Shown in pieces: positions 40,290-47,622 of a stretch of 64,000 nt of DNA. Below the pieces are notes generated by a model. It did no database searches and had not been told where the DNA came from. It saw only the letters and a list, made by a program, of their open reading frames with translations. Where the stretch lies: the NCBI GenBank assembly GCA_902491345.1, contig CABUHI010000001.1, positions 1 through 64,000 on the forward strand. Reading direction: 5' to 3'. How positions within the stretch are numbered: the stretch's first letter is position 1; each line of letters opens with the position of its first letter. Source of the DNA: an uncultured Collinsella sp. (lineage in GTDB: Bacteria > Actinomycetota > Coriobacteriia > Coriobacteriales > Coriobacteriaceae). Both the position numbers and the translations under genes were made by a program.

Positions 40290-43274
40290 ATGGGCAACGC
40301 CATGCATCAATACGCCCTCTTTGGGACCGCACAATTTAAATACGATCAGACGATCACACATATATCGGACCAACACCGACAAATCGTCATTTGCAACAAC
40401 GGTTCAGACGTACGCTACGCAACGCTAGAAGAGTGGGAAGAAGCTGGCGCTTTGTTCGATGAACGAGCGCAAATCGAGGGCATCGTCACCAGCGCGAGCC
40501 CAGCACGCGATAAACTCGAGCTCTTTCGCAGTCTCTTTACCGGGCGCAAAGATGTTTACGCTCATGGATATCGCAGAAAGGACGGGGGCATTGGCTATAC
40601 GCCTGCTTGTGCTAATGAGTGGGAGCCAGGAATTTGCCCCAAAGCAGCCCATCAAAGAGTTAAATGCGTAGAATGCAGCAATCGCATCTTCCCGGAATTA
40701 AGCGATGCCGCAATCATTGCTCACTTTAAAGGCAACGATGACCGGTTCCGCGATGTCCTCGGGCAATATGTTCTCGATAGGAACTGCAACACGAAAGTTC
40801 TCGTCATCGATTTTGACAAAGCGGACTGGAAAGAGGCAACAAATGCCGTACGGCTTGTTGCAATACGACGGGGCATTAACGCCGCCGTTGAGCGCTCAAG
40901 GTCCGGCAACGGCGCCCACATCTGGTTTTTCTTCCTCGAGCCAATCAGCGCAAAGGCTGCCCGAGAGTTTGGAAGTTGCCTCATAACCGAAGCTGCGGCG
41001 CATAATAAGACAATCACGTTCGAGGCCTTTGATCGAATGCTACCCGCTCAGGCCACTATTCCCGATGGAGGCTTCGGAAACCTCATCGCACTCCCCTTTC
41101 AAGGCAAGGCGCAACGTGAAGGAAACAGTGTATTTGTAGACGAACAATTCAAGCCCTTTCCCGACCAATGGCTCTATCTATCACAAGTCCAGCTGATTCC
41201 GCGCTCGACGGTGCAAGATCTGATTGAGGCCCCTGGAAACAACCCACACGGACCAGCAACAACTACGGTGGCAAACAAGGGCAAACGGTATGCCCAAAGA
41301 CCACGAAAGCGACTACCACTCACATCGCGGGACTTTCCCTCATCGCTGTCCGTTATTCAAGCCGATATGCTGTACATCCCCGAGAAGTCTCTGAGTCCAG
41401 CAGCTCAAATGGAAATCCGCGGACTTGCAACATTTGCCAATCCGGCATTCTATCGCGCGCAGTCCATGCATCAATCAGTATTCGGCAAACCGCGACTCAT
41501 AGACCTTAGCGAACTGAGAGATGGCCATGTTGCAATTCCCCGGGGCTGCAAAACTCAACTTGAGCAGCTAGTTCAAGAGACCGGCGTTACCGCCCACTAT
41601 TCAGACGAGCGCAAATCGGGTAATCCGATTGTTATGGCATTTAAAGGAGTCCTTCGCCCTGAGCAGCAAATCGCCGCTGATCAGATGCTCATATACGAAG
41701 ACGGAATCATGTCCGCGCCGACAGGCTTCGGTAAAACAGTCGTCGGAGCTTATCTTATTGCATCCATTGGTCTTCCAACGCTCGTCATCGTTCCCAAAAC
41801 CGCACTCATAACCCAATGGAAATCCCAGCTCGAGCGATTTATCGACATTACGGACAACAGGGAGCCCGTCCGAACCCCAAAAGGACGAATCAGCAAAAGG
41901 CAGCCTCCGGTCATCGGACAAATCGGAGGGGGCAAAACCGCCGTCAGCGGCCTTATCGACGTCGCTTCCTTTCAGTCGCTATCTGGCAAAGACTCCCAAA
42001 CCGGGGAGCCGATAGTTAAGGGCCTTGTTCGTAATTACGGCCTCATTATCTGCGACGAATGCCACCATGCCGCCGCACCACAGCTCGAGCTTATTCTCAA
42101 GTCCGCCCCGGCCAAATACGTATACGGCCTTTCTGCGACGCCCGAACGATCCGACGGCCTTACGCGGGCGCTCTCCATGCTCTGCGGCCCGCTCCGTTAT
42201 GTTATCGATCCAAAAGCGCAAGCGATTCAGCAGGGCATCCAGCGCATCGTACGGCCTCGTTTTACTGGAATTCGACTACCCACCTACGAGCCAGGTGCAA
42301 ACTTCAATCAGATTCTCGACCTGCTGTGCACGCATGCAGCTAGAAACGAATTGATTGTCAACGACGCTATTGAAGCTGCGTCAAACGGCCGGCATCCGCT
42401 CGTGCTGACTAAAAGGAAAAAGCATGCCGAGGAGCTGTTCGGGATGCTTAAAAACCAAGGACACGGACCCGTTCTCCTGACCGGAGAAATCGACGCCAAA
42501 GAAAGAAAAACGATACTGAGCAGTCTTCCCCGCTTCGAGCATGAACATCGAATCATTGTCGCCACCGAAAGCCTTCTGGGCGAGGGCTTCGATCTGCCCT
42601 ACCTTGACACTCTACTCATTGCCACGCCGATATCGTGGGACGGCAGCATCACGCAGCAGGCGGGCAGGCTCCATAGAAGCCACGAGGGCAAGCGACGGAT
42701 TGAGATATTCGACTACGTTGATTTATCTATACCCATGCTCGCCCGCATGTACCAGAAGAGACTCAAGACCTACGCCAAGCTCGGGTACGAAGTCTACGTG
42801 ACCGAAGGCAGCGAGCAGTCCGATCAAAACATTCTCATAGAACCGGCTAATGCCGTAGAGACTCTGGTTGAAGACATCGTTGGCGCCGCCAAGAGCATCT
42901 TCATTGCCGCGCCCTACGCATCCGCCGCCTGCCTCGCAAAGCTAGGCGATGCAATCAAAGGTGCCACTGCCCGAGGGATTGCTCTTGAGTTTTTCATTGC
43001 CTCGACTCCGCGCGAAGATGCAAGCGAGACTTTGGCAGAAATGAACGTCGAGCATGCCATTAGAGCAGAAGGACGTTTGTGTGCAGCGATAATTGACGAA
43101 GAAACTATCTGGTACGGAACGATCCCGCTACTAGCTTTTCCCAAGAAAGAAGACTGCAGCATAAGGTTCAAAAACAGCGAGATCGCAGCGGAGCTCTTAG
43201 ACGAAATCAACCACAAGGGAAAGCCAGATGCCACGTCAACAGACAGGACATCCCCACCACTTGCGGTGGAATAG
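40290..43274 (+). CDS. Primase-helicase of the TOTE conflict-system type, with PLD-like C-terminus
   Basis: 994 residues. A Cys cluster (Cys107, 116, 126, 129) precedes an archaeo-eukaryotic primase domain: VIDFDKAD (Asp174, Asp176) and SRSGNGAHIWFFF (His210), then GGFGNLIALPFQ and GNSVFVDEQFKPFPDQW, the hallmarks of TOTE primases. An SF2 helicase follows: SAPTGFGKT (475-483), DECHH (589-593), SATPER (615-620), GEGFD (764-768) and QQAGRLHR (789-796). Residues ~855-965 look like a phospholipase-D-type domain, but the HxK of its HKD motif reads RLC. The gene is clearly lower in G+C than the backbone, and its stop codon lies inside hairpin copy 2. Likely a defence or mobile-element conflict protein. 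Confidence 0.85.
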   Translation: MGNAMHQYALFGTAQFKYDQTITHISDQHRQIVICNNGSDVRYATLEEWEEAGALFDERAQIEGIVTSASPARDKLELFRSLFTGRKDVYAHGYRRKDGGIGYTPACANEWEPGICPKAAHQRVKCVECSNRIFPELSDAAIIAHFKGNDDRFRDVLGQYVLDRNCNTKVLVIDFDKADWKEATNAVRLVAIRRGINAAVERSRSGNGAHIWFFFLEPISAKAAREFGSCLITEAAAHNKTITFEAFDRMLPAQATIPDGGFGNLIALPFQGKAQREGNSVFVDEQFKPFPDQWLYLSQVQLIPRSTVQDLIEAPGNNPHGPATTTVANKGKRYAQRPRKRLPLTSRDFPSSLSVIQADMLYIPEKSLSPAAQMEIRGLATFANPAFYRAQSMHQSVFGKPRLIDLSELRDGHVAIPRGCKTQLEQLVQETGVTAHYSDERKSGNPIVMAFKGVLRPEQQIAADQMLIYEDGIMSAPTGFGKTVVGAYLIASIGLPTLVIVPKTALITQWKSQLERFIDITDNREPVRTPKGRISKRQPPVIGQIGGGKTAVSGLIDVASFQSLSGKDSQTGEPIVKGLVRNYGLIICDECHHAAAPQLELILKSAPAKYVYGLSATPERSDGLTRALSMLCGPLRYVIDPKAQAIQQGIQRIVRPRFTGIRLPTYEPGANFNQILDLLCTHAARNELIVNDAIEAASNGRHPLVLTKRKKHAEELFGMLKNQGHGPVLLTGEIDAKERKTILSSLPRFEHEHRIIVATESLLGEGFDLPYLDTLLIATPISWDGSITQQAGRLHRSHEGKRRIEIFDYVDLSIPMLARMYQKRLKTYAKLGYEVYVTEGSEQSDQNILIEPANAVETLVEDIVGAAKSIFIAAPYASAACLAKLGDAIKGATARGIALEFFIASTPREDASETLAEMNVEHAIRAEGRLCAAIIDEETIWYGTIPLLAFPKKEDCSIRFKNSEIAAELLDEINHKGKPDATSTDRTSPPLAVE

Positions 43275-43326
43275 GGACTGTTTTTTGGCGTATCAGCCGC
43301 CAATCAATCCCTATTCCACCGCAAGT
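43259..43326. repeat. Family R4 hairpin (copy 2)
   Basis: ACTTGCGGTGGAATAGGGA pairs with TCCCTATTCCACCGCAAGT (19 pairs), and GGCG/CGCC in the loop forms an inner hairpin. The left arm encodes the last residues (LAVE) and the TAG stop of the primase-helicase gene. Confidence 0.9.
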
Positions 43327-43339
43327 TAAAAGCGAGTGG

Positions 43340-43648
43340 CTAGCTCAGTGGGCCCTGGAACAGTTCTTGATGCGAACCCATTCTGACCAGTCGAATCACC
43401 GGATTAGTTTTATGCGGCAGGTAGAGAACGACCACGTCGATCAGGCCGTCGGATAGATGGAAGTCAATGTGCCCGTTGTAGTTGCCGCCCGGGTTAGAGA
43501 GCTCGTGGGCACCGTACTCCGCCGGAAGCGAACCATGTGCCGAAAGCTCGGCAACCGCCGCCTTAAACTCGGTTTTTAGCTGCGGATGACTCTGCATCGT
43601 TCGCTTGTAGTCGGCCTTAAACTGAGCCTCGACCTTAATCTCAAACAT
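43340..43648 (-). CDS. RelE/ParE-superfamily toxin, YafQ type
   Basis: 102 residues. KADYKRTMQSHPQLKTEFKAA, the central AHELSNPGGNYNGHIDFHL and the terminal VIRLVRMGSHQELF match YafQ-type mRNA interferases, with the C-terminal HxxLF motif holding a catalytic His. It probably cleaves mRNA on the ribosome. It lies 3 bases after the antitoxin stop, in the usual antitoxin-toxin order, and next to the primase-helicase island. Confidence 0.9.
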   Translation of the reverse strand: MFEIKVEAQFKADYKRTMQSHPQLKTEFKAAVAELSAHGSLPAEYGAHELSNPGGNYNGHIDFHLSDGLIDVVVLYLPHKTNPVIRLVRMGSHQELFQGPLS

Positions 43649-43651
43649 CGC

Positions 43652-43951
43652 CTAGCCCTCATCGAGGAATGACATAAGCTCATCGGCGTTGTTGAATGAC
43701 GGGCTATCGTCCGGCAAGATTCCCAACTCATGAGCCTCGGCGATCACCATAGCGCGCCTCGTCGCCTCATTGGGCACCTCCGATCGACCCACAATCTCGA
43801 ACGGAATCTTCCGCTGATTTACAAGTTGCCGAACGGCAAGGTTGAGATACGAATTAAGGCTCAGGCCAACCGAATCTAAAAACTCAGTCGCCTGTTCCTT
43901 GAGTCCCTCCTCGATGCGGACCGTCGTGGGCTTAACCGTTGCAGTAGACAT
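43652..43951 (-). CDS. RelB/DinJ-family antitoxin
   Basis: 99 residues. An N-terminal ribbon-helix-helix (VRIEEGLKEQATEFLDSVGLSLNSYLNLAVRQLV) for operator binding, and a C-terminal toxin-binding tail ending ADELMSFLDEG. Start at 43951 follows GAGGAGGTCGCGT; an upstream in-frame ATG lies within the operator region. A perfect palindrome at 44002-44031 is the likely operator. Confidence 0.9.
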   Translation of the reverse strand: MSTATVKPTTVRIEEGLKEQATEFLDSVGLSLNSYLNLAVRQLVNQRKIPFEIVGRSEVPNEATRRAMVIAEAHELGILPDDSPSFNNADELMSFLDEG

Positions 43952-44001
43952 ACGCGACCTCCTCGCCCTCGTCTTTTGCATCAGTATACCCAATATAGAT
44001 A

Positions 44002-44031
44002 GCAATCTGATGTTAGATAGCATCAGATTGC
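44002..44031. promoter_or_regulatory. Toxin-antitoxin operator palindrome
   Basis: GCAATCTGATG and CATCAGATTGC form a perfect 11-base inverted repeat around TTAGATAG, about 50 bases upstream of the antitoxin start. A TATACT box (minus strand) follows it near 43987. Confidence 0.75.
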
Positions 44032-44065
44032 CATGCATATTCATGTCACGGTGGGCATGATTGCT

Positions 44066-44824
44066 CTACATCAGCCCGCTCAGGGCGATGTCGACGGCCT
44101 CGTTGAGGTCGTCGGTAATATGTACCAGATCCGGATCGAGCGGGCTGATCATACCGGCGTCCATCACCGGACCGTTAAGCCAGTCGAATAGGCCCTGCCA
44201 GTACTCGGTGCCCACCAAAACGAGCGGCATGCGCTTGACCTTATGCGTCTGCACCAGCGTGAGCACCTCGAACATCTCGTCGAGCGTGCCAAAACCACCG
44301 GGAAACACGATGGCGCCCGAGCTGTATTTGACGAACATGGTCTTGCGCACAAAGAAGTAACGGAAGTCCATGCCGAGGTTCACGTATTTATTGAGCCCCT
44401 GCTCGTGCGGAAGCTCGATACCCAGGCCGACCGACTTGCCGTTGGCGCTCGCCGCTCCCTTGTTGGCCGCTTCCATGATGCCGGGGCCGCCACCGGTGAT
44501 AACCGCCACGCCGCGCTGGGCAATCTTACGGCCGACGGTGCGCGCCGCCTTGTAGGCCGGGTCCGTCTTGGGCGTGCGGGCGCTGCCGAAGATGGTCACC
44601 GCGGGTCCGAGCTCGGCAAGTGCGCCAAAGCCATCGACAAACTCGGCCTGGATGCGCAGTACGCGCCACGGATCGGCATGCAGCCAGTCGGTCGACTCCT
44701 CGGGCGCCAGCAGGTTGGCGTAGGTGTTGTCCTTAGGAATCATGGGGCCGCGCATGACCACGGGACCGCGGCGGTACGTCTCGTCGTAGGCAGGCTCGCC
44801 CTCGACATTCTCGTTCTTAATCAT
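44066..44824 (-). CDS. LOG family protein (TIGR00730-type Rossmann fold)
   Basis: 252 residues. TIFGSARTP, VITGGGPGIMEAANKGA and VFPGGFGTLDEMFEVL are the nucleotide-binding signatures of LOG proteins (cytokinin riboside monophosphate phosphoribohydrolase fold). Bacterial members hydrolyse nucleoside 5'-monophosphates at the N-glycosidic bond. About 60 N-terminal residues precede the domain. The start at 44824 follows GATAGGAGCACCC. Confidence 0.9.
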   Translation of the reverse strand: MIKNENVEGEPAYDETYRRGPVVMRGPMIPKDNTYANLLAPEESTDWLHADPWRVLRIQAEFVDGFGALAELGPAVTIFGSARTPKTDPAYKAARTVGRKIAQRGVAVITGGGPGIMEAANKGAASANGKSVGLGIELPHEQGLNKYVNLGMDFRYFFVRKTMFVKYSSGAIVFPGGFGTLDEMFEVLTLVQTHKVKRMPLVLVGTEYWQGLFDWLNGPVMDAGMISPLDPDLVHITDDLNEAVDIALSGLM

Positions 44825-44960
44825 GGGTGCTCCTATCGAGAAAAAGAAAAACGGGCGGGGTCGACGCCATGCGCCAAACACCCGCCTGAACATCAACTAT
44901 TCGGTATGGTACCCACGATGTATCAAGTGCTTGCAAGCTATTGGTCAGCGGTCGTAGCTC

Positions 44961-46100
44961 TTAGTAATCCACCGCCGCCGGGCTGTTCATCCAGTCACTC
45001 ACGAACGCACCGTAGCGGCCCTCGATAATGGCCTGGCGGGCGCGCTGCATAAGGTTGAGCAGGTAGTAGATGTTGTGCATCGACAGCAGAATGCCGCCCA
45101 GCATCTCCTTCTGCGTGACCATGTGGCGGATGAGCGCGCGGCTGTAGCCACCCGTGCACACCGGGCAGGTGCAGGTGGGGTCGATGGGGCCGTCGTCGTG
45201 CGCAAAACGCGCGTTGCGGAAGTTAAGGCGACCTTCACTGGAGAACGCCGTACCCATGCGGCCGGTGCGCGTCGGCAGCACGCAATCGAACATGTCGATG
45301 CCCACGCCCACACCGCGAACGAGGGTGGTGGGGTTGCCGACACCCATCAGGTAGCGCGGCTTGTGCTTGGGCATATACTCGCTCACGAGCGGCGCCAGGG
45401 TCTCGAACATGGTCTCGTGGTCCTCGCCCACCGAGTAGCCGCCAATGCCGTAACCGGGGAAGTCGCCGCACTCCTCCAGATGGCGCAGCGAGCGCAGGCG
45501 CAGATCCAGGTGCATGCCACCCTGGACGATGCCAAAGAGTGCCTGGTCATCGCGGGTGTGCGCCTTGTAGCAGCGCTCGGCCCACATGCTCGACAGCTCG
45601 ACGGCACGCTCAACGTAAGCGCGCGTGGCGGGATAGCCCGGGCACTGGTCGAGCTGCATGCAGATGTCGGAACCGAGCTTCATGGCGATTTCCATGTTGT
45701 CCTCGGGCGTCCAGAACACGTGGCGGCCGTCGTAATCGTTGACGATAAAGCGCACGCCCTCATCGGTGAGCTTGACGGCGTCGTTGTGGCTGAAGACCTG
45801 GAAACCACCCGAGTCGGTGAGGATGGGGCCGTGCCAGTTCATAAACTTGTGCAGGCCGCCCAGCTCAGCAATGGTGTCCTCGCCCGGACGCATGGACAGA
45901 TGATAGGTATTGGCAAGCACGATCTGGGCGCCGAGCTGCTTGACGGTCTCGGTAGGAATACCCTTGACGTTTGCCTTGGTACCCACGGGCATAAAGATCG
46001 GCGTCTCGATGTCGCCGTGCGGGGTATGCAGCACGCCGGCGCGCGCGTGCGTGGTCGGATCCTCGGCGATCAGGTCGAATTTAAAAAGGCTCTGGTCCAT
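44961..46100 (-). CDS. tgt: tRNA-guanine transglycosylase
   Basis: 379 residues; exchanges guanine 34 for preQ1 in tRNAs with a GUN anticodon. ILTDSGGFQVFS holds the general-acid/base Asp, MFDCVLPTRTGRMG the nucleophilic Asp, and CTCPVCTGGYSRALIRH the three Cys and one His of the zinc site. Length fits the bacterial family. CAAGGAGTTCCAGTTT precedes the ATG. The next queuosine genes, queA and queH, lie 3.5-5 kb away on the same strand. Confidence 0.96.
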   Translation of the reverse strand: MDQSLFKFDLIAEDPTTHARAGVLHTPHGDIETPIFMPVGTKANVKGIPTETVKQLGAQIVLANTYHLSMRPGEDTIAELGGLHKFMNWHGPILTDSGGFQVFSHNDAVKLTDEGVRFIVNDYDGRHVFWTPEDNMEIAMKLGSDICMQLDQCPGYPATRAYVERAVELSSMWAERCYKAHTRDDQALFGIVQGGMHLDLRLRSLRHLEECGDFPGYGIGGYSVGEDHETMFETLAPLVSEYMPKHKPRYLMGVGNPTTLVRGVGVGIDMFDCVLPTRTGRMGTAFSSEGRLNFRNARFAHDDGPIDPTCTCPVCTGGYSRALIRHMVTQKEMLGGILLSMHNIYYLLNLMQRARQAIIEGRYGAFVSDWMNSPAAVDY

Positions 46101-46188
46101 AAACTGGAACTCCTTGGTTGCGGTTCATACGCAAACCATTATACGGGCAACCCGCAAGAAGCACCGACTCGACAGAAACTGATGCATT

Positions 46189-46326
46189 AAATGACTAGTC
46201 GTCGGGGACAATCTTCAGCGCCATCTTGCAAGGGAGTGTCCCAATCTGCCGGCACTTAGGAACTGTCCCCAAGTGCCGACAAGAGTGTCCCTTTCGACCA
46301 GTCATTTAAGAACGTCCCCAATGACT
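46189..46326. repeat. Family R2 repeat cluster (second locus)
   Basis: AAATGACTAGTCG at the left is an almost exact inverted copy of CGACCAGTCATTT (46294-46306), giving an outer stem. Inside are GTCGGGGACA, GGGAGTGTCCC and the same CGGCACTT/AAGTGCCG hairpin (46250-46279) seen at 9259-9287; AAGAACGTCCCCAATGACTA follows. The gap 46101-46527 consists largely of this cluster and R3 copy 1. Confidence 0.8.
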
Positions 46327-46350
46327 ACATCTGGGATCATTTTCAACAGC

Positions 46351-46526
46351 CAACGCAAACGCCGATGTTATGGTACCGACAGCGAAAACCCGCCAAAGCG
46401 AGCAAGGTGCCTTGAAACGAGGCGGCATTGACCTTCTGGTCATGCCGCCGAAGTTGAAAGGCAGATTGCCGCTCTGGCGGGTTTGCAGCGTCAAGTGGTT
46501 ACGCGGTTTGGTAAAACCGCGTAACC
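46351..46526 (-). repeat. Family R3 structured repeat (copy 1)
   Basis: About 95 percent identical to 49424-49598 over its first ~140 bases. Predicted structure: outer stem AAACCCGCC/GGCGGGTTT, a hairpin GGCGGCATTGACC/GGTCATGCCGCC, and a terminal hairpin GGTTACGCGGTTT/AAAACCGCGTAACC ending one base from the stop codon of the SDR gene. Strand is given as the SDR gene's, since the hairpin would be its 3' UTR. Confidence 0.85.
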
Positions 46527-46527
46527 C

Positions 46528-47328
46528 CTAAGGCCGCTGGCCCATTCCACCCTCGAGGGTGACGGTCTCGCCGTTCATGTACTTAAAGTCGGGACCGCAG
46601 AGCTGAACGACCACGCGGCCGATTTCCTTCTCGACGTCGCCGTAGTGGCCCGCCGGCGGCATGTGGACGTTGGCCTTGAACGCCTCGGGATAAGCATCCT
46701 GGAAGTTCTCGAGCGCAGCAGTCCAGGCAAGCGGGCACACGATGTTGACGTTGATGCCGTCCTTGCCCCACTCGTTGGCGGCGACGCGGGTCAGACCGCG
46801 GATGCCCTCCTTAGCGGCAGCATAGCTGCACTGGCCATAGTTGCCAAACAGGCCGGCGCCCGAAGCAAAGTTGACCACGGAGCCCTTGGTCTCCTTCAGG
46901 TGCGGATAGGCCTTCTGCATATACAGATAGGTGGCATACAGACCGGAATAAATGGCCAGGTTAAACTGATCCATGGTGTGATCGGCGATGGTCACGCCCG
47001 AGGCGCTGGCCTGAGCATTGTTGACGACGGCGTCGATGCGGCCGAACTCCTCAATGGCCTTGTCGATGACGTTCTGGACGACGGCTTCGTTGTCCTGACC
47101 GGCCGAAACATCGGCCTGAACAGGCAGAACCTTAACGCCATACTCGGCCTCGAGGGATTCCTTGGCAGCCTCGAGCTTGGCGACGTTGCGGCCGGTGATG
47201 ACGAGGTTCGCGCCCTCCTTGGCAAATGCGATATCGATGCCGTAGCCGATGGAGCCAGCAGAACCGTCCTTAAGCGTGGCCTTACCGCCGCCGGTGACGA
47301 TCACGGTCTTACCAGTGAAAAGTCCCAT
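46528..47328 (-). CDS. SDR family oxidoreductase
   Basis: 266 residues. Rossmann fold at the N-terminus (KTVIVTGGG, with a longer Gly-rich segment KATLKDGSAGSIGYG than usual), VNNAQAS, and the catalytic Ser in NFASGAGLFG with YAAAKEG (Tyr-x3-Lys). The C-terminal GETVTLEGGMG is the typical end. NAD(P)-dependent alcohol or hydroxysteroid oxidation is likely; Coriobacteriia carry several bile-acid hydroxysteroid dehydrogenases of this class, but the sequence does not identify the substrate. GAAAGGACTTTGT precedes the ATG at 47328. Confidence 0.88.
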   Translation of the reverse strand: MGLFTGKTVIVTGGGKATLKDGSAGSIGYGIDIAFAKEGANLVITGRNVAKLEAAKESLEAEYGVKVLPVQADVSAGQDNEAVVQNVIDKAIEEFGRIDAVVNNAQASASGVTIADHTMDQFNLAIYSGLYATYLYMQKAYPHLKETKGSVVNFASGAGLFGNYGQCSYAAAKEGIRGLTRVAANEWGKDGINVNIVCPLAWTAALENFQDAYPEAFKANVHMPPAGHYGDVEKEIGRVVVQLCGPDFKYMNGETVTLEGGMGQRP

Positions 47329-47622
47329 ACAAAGTCCTTTCAAATCGCGACGGGCACGCCCGCCGACTGCGCGTATCCAACTTCACGCGCCAAAAGCTGA
47401 GATGCAACTTTAGCGTGTTCAAGCAATAATAAAAGACCGCGGTAGGCGAACGGCACCACGTCGTTCGGCGAAGGGATTGTCAAGTACAAACTGGATAAAG
47501 CGGCCGAGTTGTTGTTATCAGATCGAGCCATCGAACACGTTTTGAAACTTTGCTGCGGCGCGCGGGATGTCGGCGCGAGACTTTATCATAGGGTGACAAA
47601 CAACGATGAGGAGCACATACCT

